A DNA stretch of 64,000 nucleotides from Pelagibius litoralis (GTDB lineage: Bacteria > Pseudomonadota > Alphaproteobacteria > Kiloniellales > DSM-21159), in NCBI GenBank assembly GCA_029287455.1, contig JARFRB010000097.1, forward strand, positions 27,191 to 91,190, in the 5' to 3' direction. Position numbers and translations under genes: made by a program. Below the pieces are notes generated by a model that did not search any database, had not been told where the DNA came from, and saw only the letters and a list, made by a program, of their open reading frames with translations. Of the stretch, positions 8,218 to 16,463 are shown in pieces (within the stretch, counting starts at the first letter, position 1; every line of letters starts with the position of its first letter).

Positions 8218-8255
8218 CGCCGCCCTCTCTCACCCCGGGGGCGGCGTTTTCTTTT
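8218..8255 (+). terminator. Rho-independent terminator inside the pap/ATP-grasp divergent intergenic region
   Basis: CGCCGCCC pairs perfectly with GGGCGGCG across a 13-nt loop and is followed directly by TTTTCTTTT. The 300 bp around it hold no open reading frame I can support. Because the T-run lies on the plus strand about 100 bp before the ATP-grasp start, it should end a short plus-strand transcript beginning after about 8060, or attenuate the leader of the ATP-grasp gene. Confidence 0.65.
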
Positions 8256-8359
8256 GCTGCGAGAGGCCGCGCTCACGCGGCGGGCGAAGGGGGCCTTTAC
8301 CGAAAATTAACCGCGTCGGCGTAGGTAACGAGGAGTTTTGGCGAGCACGGGAAAGAGCG

Positions 8360-9526
8360 ATGACGCTGACCGAAACCTTGGCGCACACGCCGAATTTGGG
8401 ACAGCCTTCCATCATGGAAAGCATGCGGGCGGCCGCACGGGATTTCGGCAAGCCCCCCGTGGAGCAGGTGCGGGAACTGGCGCGCCTTTGCTTTGGGCCG
8501 GGCAAGTTGAAGCCGGAAGAGTATTTCTACTACGGCCTTTTCGGAGATCGCTACGACACGGGGCTGCAGCGCCGCTTTGTCGGCAAGAGCCTCGAGGTGA
8601 AGCTGCATCACCTGACCTGCGACACCCAGGCTTGGCTGATCGCCCATGACAAGGTCGTCTGCTATGGCCTGCTGGAGTCCCTGGGCTATCCGGTGCCAAA
8701 GACCCGTGCCATCTATCGCCGGGGGGCATCCTTCCCCGGCTTGCGAACGCTCGGCGATGAAGCCGCCTTGGCTCAGGCGCTGCGCGGTGGCATGACGGGA
8801 CCGCTGTTCGGTAAGCCCGCGCGCGGCATCCGCAGCGCCGCGGCGCTCAGCATCGAAGGTTACGACGCGGACCGCGATATCCTGCGCCTTGGCTTCGGCC
8901 AGACCGCGACCGTGGAGGAGATCGTGGAGGCCGTGGAGCGCTACGCCGAGGATGGCTACTTGCTGCAGGACCGCATCCAGCAGCATCCCGAAGTGACGAA
9001 GATTTGCGGCCCAGCCACCGCGACGGCGCGCATCGTCGTTCTGTTGCAAGGTGGCGAGGCTGAGATCTACAGGACGCTCTGGAAGATCCCGGCGGGCGAC
9101 AACGTCGCGGACAACTTCTGGAGAGATGGCAACTGCCTGGCGCTGCTTGATCCGGAAACCGGCGTTATTCAGCGCGCCGTCCAGGGCATCGGTCCGGCCC
9201 TGCGGGAAGTAGATGCTCATCCGACCAGCGGCGAGCACTTGATTGGCTTTGGCCTGCCCCATTGGCCAGCTGCGCGCGAGCTGGTGCTGTCGGCTGCTCA
9301 CGCCTTTCCAGATCTGCGCTTGCAGGCATGGGATGTGGCCTTCGGCGAGGACGGCCCGATCCTGGTCGAGGTGAATGTCGGTGGGGACTTCAATCTGCCG
9401 CAACTGGCCACCGGCGCTGGCATGCTGGACGACCGCTTCCTCGGCTTCCTGCGCGACTGTGCCGTGGAGCGGGGGATGGAAAAGGATTTTAGGCGCCTCA
9501 AGCTGTCTCAAGCCGCGGCGGGGTAG
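8360..9526 (+). CDS. Sugar-transfer-associated ATP-grasp protein
   Basis: The product has 388 residues. It fits the ATPgrasp_ST family: nucleotide-binding GPLFGKPARGIRSAAA at about 150, the LLQDRIQQHPEV strand at about 205, and the metal-binding region WDVAFGEDGPILVEVNVGGDFN at about 335-355, where the E-x-N pattern of ATP-grasp enzymes is kept. These proteins are cytosolic ligases usually found in polysaccharide or cell-surface loci; their substrate is unknown. A GT-D-type protein follows about 150 bp downstream on the same strand, which supports a shared cell-surface role. A longer antisense frame covers the gene but has no recognisable domain. Confidence 0.8.
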   Translation: MTLTETLAHTPNLGQPSIMESMRAAARDFGKPPVEQVRELARLCFGPGKLKPEEYFYYGLFGDRYDTGLQRRFVGKSLEVKLHHLTCDTQAWLIAHDKVVCYGLLESLGYPVPKTRAIYRRGASFPGLRTLGDEAALAQALRGGMTGPLFGKPARGIRSAAALSIEGYDADRDILRLGFGQTATVEEIVEAVERYAEDGYLLQDRIQQHPEVTKICGPATATARIVVLLQGGEAEIYRTLWKIPAGDNVADNFWRDGNCLALLDPETGVIQRAVQGIGPALREVDAHPTSGEHLIGFGLPHWPAARELVLSAAHAFPDLRLQAWDVAFGEDGPILVEVNVGGDFNLPQLATGAGMLDDRFLGFLRDCAVERGMEKDFRRLKLSQAAAG

Positions 9527-9533
9527 CGCCCGT

Positions 9534-9560
9534 CGCCCGGCCCGGGCGTCGGGCCGGGCG
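9534..9560 (+). terminator. Perfect 10-bp GC hairpin after the ATP-grasp gene
   Basis: CGCCCGGCCC and GGGCCGGGCG form a 10-bp perfect stem with a 7-nt loop, starting 8 bp after the stop codon. No T-tract follows. It may still slow RNA polymerase or protect the 3' end; calling it a terminator is an inference from position. Confidence 0.4.
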
Positions 9561-9673
9561 CGCCTGACATCCCATCGCGCTTTCCCCGCGCAGGCTCGAT
9601 AGCCTATGCTCCCCGCTAGAAGAACGGATGGGCCGCCGGCCTACGAGCGTGTCTCAACGAGTGGATCGCGGCT

Positions 9674-10708
9674 TTGGTGTCGGTCAAGAAGGTAGTCAAA
9701 GTCGGGGCGTCGCGATTTCTAGGCCGTCGCCGCGGCCGCGGGTTTCCACGCCAATCTATTCCGCAAGCTGAACTCGATCTCTTCGGCAAGCAGATCCTCT
9801 CCCGCCCGGAATACCTGGACACGAACTTCATGTGCGAGGCCTACCGGTCTCTGGGCTGGGAAGTCCTGCCGGACCCGTTCGATCCAGGCATCCCAGCGCG
9901 GGTGAAGTCCGCGCTTGAGACGGCGACGCCGTTCTCGATCGTGCGGATCGGCGATGGCGAAGCGAATATCCTGGCCTTCGAAGCCTATGCGGATGCACCT
10001 CACATCGACCGCCACGCCTTCGAGGAAACCGTGGCTGGGCAATCGGATACCTGTACGCTCGACGAACTTTGGATGACCGTTCTGAAGGAGATGATGGAAA
10101 ACGCCGTTGCCACGGCCGATGTGGTTGGGGTTCTAGGGCTTTGGGTCGCGGGCGATGGCGCTGGCGACGCCGGTCGGTTCCAACGCCACTTCCTGCGCGA
10201 TCCGCGTGGCATGGCGGGACAATGGCGCGGTCGCGATCTGATGCTGCGCTGGGCGCGGGAGCGGTCGTTCAACGCGGCGGTCTTGGCCTCCGCCCACCTC
10301 TATCTCGGCGTACTGGCGCAGTTGGAGGAGCTTGCCGACAGCGCCCGCGAGGTGGTCTGCATTTCCGACCGTGCCGCCGCCGTCGCCGCGCTGCGGGCCC
10401 GCTTTCCGGAAAAGCCGGTCACGCATCTTCCCGTCGGCGGTGCGCGCGGGCGAAGAGGCGGCCGGCAGGGGCGGCCGGACTTCCTGCTTCGCACACGCGA
10501 GGCCTTGCCGGTGGATTTGCGGGGCCGCCTCTGCCTGGTGGGTGCCGGTCCTTGGGCGAAAATCTACTGCGGCTGGATCAAGCGGCGCGGCGGCGTCGCC
10601 GTCGACCTGGGCAGTGGCTTCGACCTGCTGGAAGGAAAGCTCACGCGCTCGATCCATAAAGAGCTGCCACAGGAGCTGCTGAACCGGCTCTCCTCAATGG
10701 CGGTTTAG
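9674..10708 (+). CDS. GT-D-fold glycosyltransferase-like protein
   Basis: The 344-residue product opens at TTG 9674 or GTG 9677; an in-frame stop lies 57 bp upstream and no ATG is available. The N-terminus is basic. The GT-D motif FSIVRIGDGEANILAF sits at about residue 95, and the C-terminal block GAGPWAKIYCGWIKRRGG followed by VAVDLGSGFDLLEG matches the end of the GT-D domain seen in GT2/GT-D glycosyltransferases. The R-x-G-D-G-E box is the likely nucleotide-sugar site. The protein is probably cytosolic. The neighbouring ATP-grasp suggests joint action on a surface glycan, but no polymerase, flippase or sugar-nucleotide gene is nearby. Confidence 0.72.
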   Translation: MVSVKKVVKVGASRFLGRRRGRGFPRQSIPQAELDLFGKQILSRPEYLDTNFMCEAYRSLGWEVLPDPFDPGIPARVKSALETATPFSIVRIGDGEANILAFEAYADAPHIDRHAFEETVAGQSDTCTLDELWMTVLKEMMENAVATADVVGVLGLWVAGDGAGDAGRFQRHFLRDPRGMAGQWRGRDLMLRWARERSFNAAVLASAHLYLGVLAQLEELADSAREVVCISDRAAAVAALRARFPEKPVTHLPVGGARGRRGGRQGRPDFLLRTREALPVDLRGRLCLVGAGPWAKIYCGWIKRRGGVAVDLGSGFDLLEGKLTRSIHKELPQELLNRLSSMAV

Positions 10709-10762
10709 TGCCCGCTATGCTTTAAAAGCACGGCGGTCATCCCCGGTCCCGAGGAGAATCTC

Positions 10763-11503
10763 ATGAGCACGCGGCCGGACCCCTTCGTCCATCATCCGGA
10801 GTTGCGCGGTGAGATCGCCGATCCGCTTGGGTCCTATTTTCGAAGCTTCACGATCGACGAGCTCGCCGCGAAAACGCGGCAGATGGGTTTGCCTGGGGGC
10901 TGGTGGCACAGCGACGCCGAACGGGAGGCCATGCGAAACCAGACCCTCGCCGGCCATAGGGACGAGGACCTTTGGGTTTTCGCCTATGGCTCCTTGATGT
11001 GGGACCCGGGGGTCCGCTTCACCGAGGTGCGGCGGGCCCGGATTTCCGATCATGCCCGGCGCTTCATCCTGAAGGACATTTATGGCGGCAGGGGAACCCG
11101 CGAGGCGCCAGGCATCATGGCGGCCCTCGACACGGGCGCTGGCTGCGAGGGTCTCGCCTTCCGCATCGCCAAGGACCACATCGAGGAAGAGACACAGGTT
11201 CTCTGGCGCCGGGAGATAGTCGGACCGGCCTATCTCCCCGCGTTCGTGGAGACCGCCATGGCGGACGGCGTAACGAAAACCCTTACCTTCGTCGCCGATC
11301 ACGACGCTGAGATCATCGACGCGGAGGTTTCGCGCGCGGACCAAATCCGCTTCCTGGCCACCGGCGCCGGCTTTCTGGGAACGAGCCTCGACTACCTCAA
11401 GAACATCGACCGAAAGTTCGCCGCCCTCGGCATCCACGACGAGGAAGTGACATCGCTGCTACGCGACACGCTGGCTTATATCGATGGAAGCGGCGGGGGG
11501 TGA
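10763..11503 (+). CDS. chaC: ChaC-type gamma-glutamylcyclotransferase
   Basis: The 246-residue product follows GAGGAGAATCTC. The signature VFAYGSLMWDPGV at about residue 72 is the substrate-binding loop of the GGCT-like fold, and GGRGTREAPGIMAAL and AGFLGTSLDYLKN are typical of the ChaC branch. The enzyme splits glutathione into 5-oxoproline and cysteinylglycine in the cytosol. The N-terminal 65 residues, with WWHSDAEREAMRNQTL, match the extension found in bacterial ChaC. It is separated by about 55 bp from the GT-D gene, and its link to that gene is unclear. Confidence 0.9.
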   Translation: MSTRPDPFVHHPELRGEIADPLGSYFRSFTIDELAAKTRQMGLPGGWWHSDAEREAMRNQTLAGHRDEDLWVFAYGSLMWDPGVRFTEVRRARISDHARRFILKDIYGGRGTREAPGIMAALDTGAGCEGLAFRIAKDHIEEETQVLWRREIVGPAYLPAFVETAMADGVTKTLTFVADHDAEIIDAEVSRADQIRFLATGAGFLGTSLDYLKNIDRKFAALGIHDEEVTSLLRDTLAYIDGSGGG

Positions 11504-11535
11504 AGGCGAAGCACGGGGACGTCAGGCCTGGGCGA

Positions 11536-11610
<75 letters not shown>

Positions 11611-11655
11611 GGAAGGACTGCCCGTTAGCAGCCGGAGGCATAGCTAGCCCAAGCG

Positions 11656-11745
11656 TGCCCCCGCGTCAATCGCCCCCACGTCAACCGGCCCCACGTCAAT
11701 CGCCCCCACGTCAACCGGCCCCACGTCAACCGCCCCCACGTCAAC
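11656..11745. repeat. Six tandem copies of a 15-bp unit
   Basis: Six head-to-tail units follow two alternating versions, CGCCCCCACGTCAAC and CGGCCCCACGTCAAT/C, with the first copy slightly diverged. They fill the gap between tRNA-Thr and the stop codon of the hemY-like gene. In one minus-strand frame the array would read as repeats of LTWGR, but that frame has no credible start and is not the hemY frame. The number of copies is easy to change by slippage. Confidence 0.9.
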
Positions 11746-11760
11746 CGGCCGCGCCGCGCT

Positions 11761-13209
11761 TCAGCGCGCCGTGTCCGGCGAGGAGCTTGAGGCCGGGCTT
11801 GGCGCGGGTAGGGGCCTCGCGGTTTCACCGCCGGTTTCGCGAGGGCTCAGCACCTCGGTGCTGCCGGGCGACGCGGGTGCGGCGGCCTCTTCCGGCACGG
11901 CCTCCGGCAGCGCGAGGGTCTGGATGCGTGGGGGCAGGCCCCAGGCCAGACTGTCGAAATGGTCGCAGTTGCGGCAGCGCAGGGCCCAGGCCTCGGCCAC
12001 CGCGCCGCAGTTTCCGCAGACCCAGGCCGGATCCGCTTCGGCGGTTTCGGCGCGGCGCCACCAGCCGCCCGCTGCCAGCTCGTCGCCATGCTCCTTGAGC
12101 TCCAGCTCGGCCATCAGGGCACAGACTCGATGGCTTGGCCGCCCGTCCGTCAAGGGCTTGAGATGGCGGCGCGCTTCGCCCCAAAGCTCTGCGTCAAGGG
12201 CGGCGCGAGCCAGCAGAAGGATGGCCTCGGGGCTCTCCCGCTCGCCAAGGAAGCGGTCCAAGGCCTTGTAGCGGTCGAGCGGCGTTCTGTCCGCCTGTAG
12301 GCTGAGCCACATCGCCCCGACTTCTGGATGTGGCTGCCGCGCCCAGGCTTTCTCCAGTATGCCCCGCGCCTTGCCGACCTTGCCGTGGTCCGCCTCCATC
12401 CTGGCCAGAAGAAGGCTTGCGGGTGTGAAGTCCGGTGCCAGCTTCAGGGCATCGCGCGCGGCTCTGGCGGCGGCGTCGCTTTGGCCGGCGTCCGCTGCCA
12501 GCCGGGCTTTCTCCATCAGGATCGCGGCCCGTTTGTGCTCCGCCTCCTCGCGAGGCAGGACCTTGTTTCGGACTGCCACCTGAAGCGCCTCGGCCGCCTG
12601 GTCCAAATCCCCGGCGCGCAGGCTCACCTCGATCATGTTGGTGAGGACCCAAGGGGTTTGCGGGCGAAGGCGATAGGCCTCCGACAGATACTTCTTCGCC
12701 GCGTCCTCGTCGCCGTCGCGCAAGGCCTGCATCAATAGCCCCCGCAAGCCGAGGAACCGAGTGTCCGCGGAGTCGAGCATGTCGTCGAAATGGCGCTTGG
12801 CTGCCGCTTCGTCTCCGGCAAGCTGGGCGGCTTGAGCGGACAGCAGGCGGCGCAGCGGCACCTCTTCGATCAGGCCGTCGGCCTTGCGGGCCCAACGGCG
12901 CGCCTCGTCGACATCCCCCGCGGCGACCGCGACCATCCCTTGGGAGAGCGCCTCGTAGCCCTTCTTGCGCCGGCTGGCGTCGAGGGACCGGCCGACCGAG
13001 CCGGGCGCGCGGCGCAAAATCTTCCACAGGTAATACAGCAGTGCTGCTATTCCCGCGATTACCAGCGCCGCCAGAAGTAGGATGCCGACCGAGCTATCGA
13101 CCCGGTAGCCAAGCCATTCGATTGACACCTGACCCGGATGGCGCGCCACCCAGATCGCAATCGCCACGACGATGGCAAGCTTGATGAAGTAGAAAACGCC
13201 TTGCCACAT
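11761..13209 (-). CDS. hemY: HemY N-terminal-domain protein with TPR-like repeats and a C-terminal zinc ribbon
   Basis: The product has 482 residues. Two membrane helices (residues 5-21 and 39-62) flank the conserved HPGQVSIEWLGYRVD block of the HemY_N family. A long helical TPR-like domain (about 85-395) follows. A rubredoxin-like zinc ribbon, CGNCG then CRNCDHFDSLAW, is at about 410-435, and a proline/alanine/serine-rich tail ends the protein. The name HemY here is the Gram-negative operon name, not protoporphyrinogen oxidase; the biochemical role is not settled. It starts 3 bp after the HemD-Mic60 stop, so it is the distal gene of the hem operon. Confidence 0.88.
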   Translation of the reverse strand: MWQGVFYFIKLAIVVAIAIWVARHPGQVSIEWLGYRVDSSVGILLLAALVIAGIAALLYYLWKILRRAPGSVGRSLDASRRKKGYEALSQGMVAVAAGDVDEARRWARKADGLIEEVPLRRLLSAQAAQLAGDEAAAKRHFDDMLDSADTRFLGLRGLLMQALRDGDEDAAKKYLSEAYRLRPQTPWVLTNMIEVSLRAGDLDQAAEALQVAVRNKVLPREEAEHKRAAILMEKARLAADAGQSDAAARAARDALKLAPDFTPASLLLARMEADHGKVGKARGILEKAWARQPHPEVGAMWLSLQADRTPLDRYKALDRFLGERESPEAILLLARAALDAELWGEARRHLKPLTDGRPSHRVCALMAELELKEHGDELAAGGWWRRAETAEADPAWVCGNCGAVAEAWALRCRNCDHFDSLAWGLPPRIQTLALPEAVPEEAAAPASPGSTEVLSPRETGGETARPLPAPSPASSSSPDTAR

Positions 13210-13212
13210 GGC

Positions 13213-15501
13213 TCAGCTCTCCGTCGGCGCCAAGCGCCCGATAGCTTGCTGAATCAAATCGGCCATGGCCGCTTCGGCGTCCAGGCGCGTTTTCGCTTGC
13301 GCCAGCCAGCCCGCTGCTGCCGCCGCGGGCTCGCCCTGCAGGGATTCAAGCTCGGTCACGGCGCCGGACAGATCGCCGTCGGCGAGCTTGGATTCCGACC
13401 GCGCCACGATGGCCGAGGCGCTATCGCCCTCGACGTCGCCCACCTGGCGCACACTCACGACCTTGGAAGCGCGGCGCACGATTCCGGCGACCCAGCCTTC
13501 CTCGCCTTCGCCATAGCTCGCCGCGACGACGTCGCCGGCCATCTCCGGAAAGCTTGCTGTCAAATCGTCCAGCGTGGGCACGCCCGTCGCCGCGTGGGCC
13601 TCGAGCGTCCCAAGCGCCGCCGCGCCGGACTCGCCCGCCAAGGCCGCGATACCCTTCATTTGCTCGGCATAGGGCGCGGAGAAGCGCAAGGCTTCCCGAA
13701 GCTGGCCGAGCGCCAGAGCCAGCGCGGCCGCGCGCGCTTCGGAAGCCCCCGCCTGTTGCTGCGCCTCGCGCAACTGGGCCAACTTGCCGTCGAGATCCGA
13801 AACCCGCTCGCGTAAGTCCACGCTGGTCTGCTTGATCTCCGTGATCTCACCTTCAACGTCGGTGCTGGCCTCCAGGTCCGCCAGGCGCTGACTAAGCTGC
13901 CCGAGCTGTGTTCCGAAGTCGTTGAGTTGGCTGGCAATTTGTCCGCTCACCGCGGAGCTTGCCTCGGTGCCTTGAGGGGGTGCCTCGGCCAGGCTCTTGG
14001 CAAGCTCCGCCACCTGTCCCTCCCTGACCTCGACCCGCGTGCGCATCTCGTTGAGGGGTTGCGCGAGGTCCGGCGCTTGCGGGCGTTCCTCCAACCGCGT
14101 GACCCGGCTCTGCAGGTTGGCGATATCCTGGGCTGCGGGACTGCTCGCGCCGCCGTCCACCATTGGCAGCCAAAGGTCGCGCGAGGCGACGGCGGCGCCG
14201 AGCCCCAAGATCAAGATACCGGCCCCCAGGACCAATCCCATGCCCAGACCGGATCCACCGGAGCCCTTCGCCGCGCTTGCCGCCGGGCTCGACTCCGCCG
14301 AAGCTTCGGCGGATTGCGCGCTCGCGGCGCCGGAAGAGACCTTGGAGCTGGCGGCAGCTGTCGCCGATTGCGTGGTCCCGGAACCTTCGGCGGAGCCCTT
14401 CGGTGACGGTGCGCGATCGTCTCCCGCCCTCTCCTTGACTGTTTCAGGCGACCAAGGGCGCTGGGCGGGATCGCTCGCGGTTTCGGTGGCCGCCGCCAGG
14501 TCGGATTCGGAGATATCGATTGCGTACTTGCGCGCGGCGGCGAGAATGTCCTCCTGGCGCGCCGCCGGAATATGCCCCCGAGCCTTCCATCCCTGGACCG
14601 TCGAGACGGCGATCTGGAGCTTATTCGCCATCGGCCTTAGGCCACCAAAGCGCTGGATGACCTCTTCGGCTGGGTTGGTTGCGGCTTTCTCTTGCCCTTC
14701 CTGGCCGCCATTGACCTCCGGCGTCTCACCGCGCGCTACGGGTTCCTTTTCCTTGTCCTGCTCGGCCATGGTTGCCTGATGCCCCCTCGCATGGGTTTCC
14801 TCGCTGGCTATGAGGGCCAGCAAGGCGGCCTGATTCGGCTGCTTGGCGACCCGCGTCCTCGCCCAGCCTTGACCGGCGGCTTCCGCCACCGCCGGCGACA
14901 AGCAGTAAGCTGTAAGCGTCGCGCGAACCTTCGCCAAGTTCGCCGCCGCGATAAGCGTACCAAAGGTGTGGGCCGTACGGGGAGAGAAAAATACGATGGC
15001 ATCAAGACTGCCGGTTTCGAGACGAGTACGTACGTTCTCACTCAAGTTCATCGCAGGTACGGCCTCGTACAGCTCTAGCCGGACCACATCGAAGCCCGCC
15101 CCGCCCAAAGATGCTTCTAGGGTGTCGCTACTCTCCCGCCCCGTCGCGTGGAGGAGTCTCCCGGCCGAGGGGGTAAGTTGTTCTTGGATCAGGGCGGCGA
15201 GGCGCTCTGCATCGCCCGCTGCGGACGCAACGGCGGTGAAGCCGGCGTGGCGCGCCGCTTTGGCGGTCGCGTCGCCGACCGCGAAGACCGAAATGCCGCG
15301 CGCGCCGCTTGCCTCGGCGAAGGACCTAACCCCGTTCCGGCTGGTAAATAGCAGCGCCTGATATCCATCAAGCGGTGGAATCTCGGCGCCCAGCGGTCGA
15401 GGTGTCAGCATTGGCTCGATGACAACCTCGTGCCCCGTGGCGCGCAAGGCCTCGGCCGTCTCGCGCGCGTCTTCGGCCGGCCGCGTGACCAGCAGGCGCA
15501 T
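13213..15501 (-). CDS. hemD: HemD (uroporphyrinogen-III synthase) fused through an HTH segment to a Mic60/mitofilin-like protein
   Basis: One uninterrupted frame encodes 762 residues. Residues 1-235 are uroporphyrinogen-III synthase (MRLLVTRPAED start, LLFTSRNGVRSF, VFFSPRTAHTFG), which closes hydroxymethylbilane to uroporphyrinogen III. Residues 278-335 (FGGLRPMANKLQI, STVQGWKARGHIPAARQ) resemble the small carph-isopro HTH domain. A serine/alanine-rich linker precedes a membrane helix at about 417-440. A coiled coil (about 455-640) and a C-terminal mitofilin-like helical domain end the protein. Usually hemD and mic60 are adjacent separate genes. The ATG at codon 245 (position 14769, with AGG 5 bases upstream) could allow separate initiation of the Mic60 part. 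The HemD start overlaps the hemC stop as TGATG. Confidence 0.85.
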   Translation of the reverse strand: MRLLVTRPAEDARETAEALRATGHEVVIEPMLTPRPLGAEIPPLDGYQALLFTSRNGVRSFAEASGARGISVFAVGDATAKAARHAGFTAVASAAGDAERLAALIQEQLTPSAGRLLHATGRESSDTLEASLGGAGFDVVRLELYEAVPAMNLSENVRTRLETGSLDAIVFFSPRTAHTFGTLIAAANLAKVRATLTAYCLSPAVAEAAGQGWARTRVAKQPNQAALLALIASEETHARGHQATMAEQDKEKEPVARGETPEVNGGQEGQEKAATNPAEEVIQRFGGLRPMANKLQIAVSTVQGWKARGHIPAARQEDILAAARKYAIDISESDLAAATETASDPAQRPWSPETVKERAGDDRAPSPKGSAEGSGTTQSATAAASSKVSSGAASAQSAEASAESSPAASAAKGSGGSGLGMGLVLGAGILILGLGAAVASRDLWLPMVDGGASSPAAQDIANLQSRVTRLEERPQAPDLAQPLNEMRTRVEVREGQVAELAKSLAEAPPQGTEASSAVSGQIASQLNDFGTQLGQLSQRLADLEASTDVEGEITEIKQTSVDLRERVSDLDGKLAQLREAQQQAGASEARAAALALALGQLREALRFSAPYAEQMKGIAALAGESGAAALGTLEAHAATGVPTLDDLTASFPEMAGDVVAASYGEGEEGWVAGIVRRASKVVSVRQVGDVEGDSASAIVARSESKLADGDLSGAVTELESLQGEPAAAAAGWLAQAKTRLDAEAAMADLIQQAIGRLAPTES

Positions 15502-16439
15502 CAGGTTTCTCCGAGCGCCGTGAAAAAGGCGTCCCCTGCGTCGGCGCGCAGCCGCTCGCCCAAGCTTCGGCCTAGCTCTGCCGCGGTTTCCGCCGGGCCT
15601 GAGTCTTCCGACGCCCAGGATCGCGAGCCATCCGGCATCGCGAGCAAGGCGCGCAGCCTCAGGCGCTCTTCACCCTCGAACTCGGCGTAGGCGGCGATGG
15701 GGGTGCGGCAAGATCCGTCCAAGACGGCCAGGCAGGCGCGCTCCGCGACCACCCGCTTGCTGGACGCCGCGTCGTTGAGAGCCGAGAGGTAGTCGCGAGT
15801 CCTTCGGTCATCACACCTGATTTCCAAGCCAAGCGCACCCTGCGCAACGGCGGGCAACATCTCTTCGGGCGACAGCACCGCCTGTATCATCTCCGCCATG
15901 CCCAGGCGCTTCAGCCCGGCGGCCGCGAGCAGCGTTGCGTCAACCTGTCCGGCCGCGAGTTTGCTGAGACGGGTTTGCACGTTCCCGCGCAGCGGCACCA
16001 CGGTGAGGTCCGGCCGAGCCCGCAGGACTTGGGCCTGGCGCCGCAGCGAGGCGGTTCCGACCACGGCACCCGGCGGCAAAGCCGCCAAGGTGGCGCCGTG
16101 GGGAGAGAAGAAAGCATCGCGAGGGTCCTCGCGTGGCAGGATCGCCGAGATCTCAAGTCCCTCCGGCAGCCAGGTCGGGACGTCCTTCATCGAATGCACC
16201 GCGACATCGATTCGGCCGTCGATCAAGGCTTCCTCAATCTCCTTGGTGAACAGCCCCTTACCGCCGATTTCCGAAAGCTTGCGGTCCTGGATCCAGTCGC
16301 CGGTCGTGCGGATGACCTCGATATCGATTGCGTCGGGCGGGCTCAATTCAGGGTGCGCCGCGCCAAGCCGGTCCCGGACTTCGCGCGCCTGGGCAAGGGC
16401 CAAGGGCGAGCCGCGGGTGCCAATCCGCAAGTGGGCCAT
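15501..16439 (-). CDS. hemC: Porphobilinogen deaminase (hydroxymethylbilane synthase)
   Basis: The product has 312 residues from the ATG behind GAGGATGTCTTG; a TTG one codon upstream is ignored. Family landmarks are all present: RIGTRGSPLALAQA, the IGGKGLFTKEIEEAL loop, HSMKDVPT, GTASLRRQAQ, PLRGNVQTRL, and the cofactor-attachment cysteine in LDGSCRTPIAAYA near residue 243. It condenses four porphobilinogen molecules into hydroxymethylbilane in the cytosol for haem and corrin synthesis. Its stop overlaps the hemD start, which should couple translation. Confidence 0.97.
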   Translation of the reverse strand: MAHLRIGTRGSPLALAQAREVRDRLGAAHPELSPPDAIDIEVIRTTGDWIQDRKLSEIGGKGLFTKEIEEALIDGRIDVAVHSMKDVPTWLPEGLEISAILPREDPRDAFFSPHGATLAALPPGAVVGTASLRRQAQVLRARPDLTVVPLRGNVQTRLSKLAAGQVDATLLAAAGLKRLGMAEMIQAVLSPEEMLPAVAQGALGLEIRCDDRRTRDYLSALNDAASSKRVVAERACLAVLDGSCRTPIAAYAEFEGEERLRLRALLAMPDGSRSWASEDSGPAETAAELGRSLGERLRADAGDAFFTALGET

Positions 16440-16463
16440 CAAGACATCCTCGAAGCTAGTAGT

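Noticed and set aside
8297..9511. 404-codon open frame on the minus strand over the ATP-grasp gene
   Set aside because: It has no domain, while the plus-strand frame has a clear ATP-grasp protein; long antisense frames are expected at this GC content.
11656..11745. Tandem units considered as a CRISPR array
   Set aside because: Units are 15 bp, contiguous and without spacers, and no cas gene is near.
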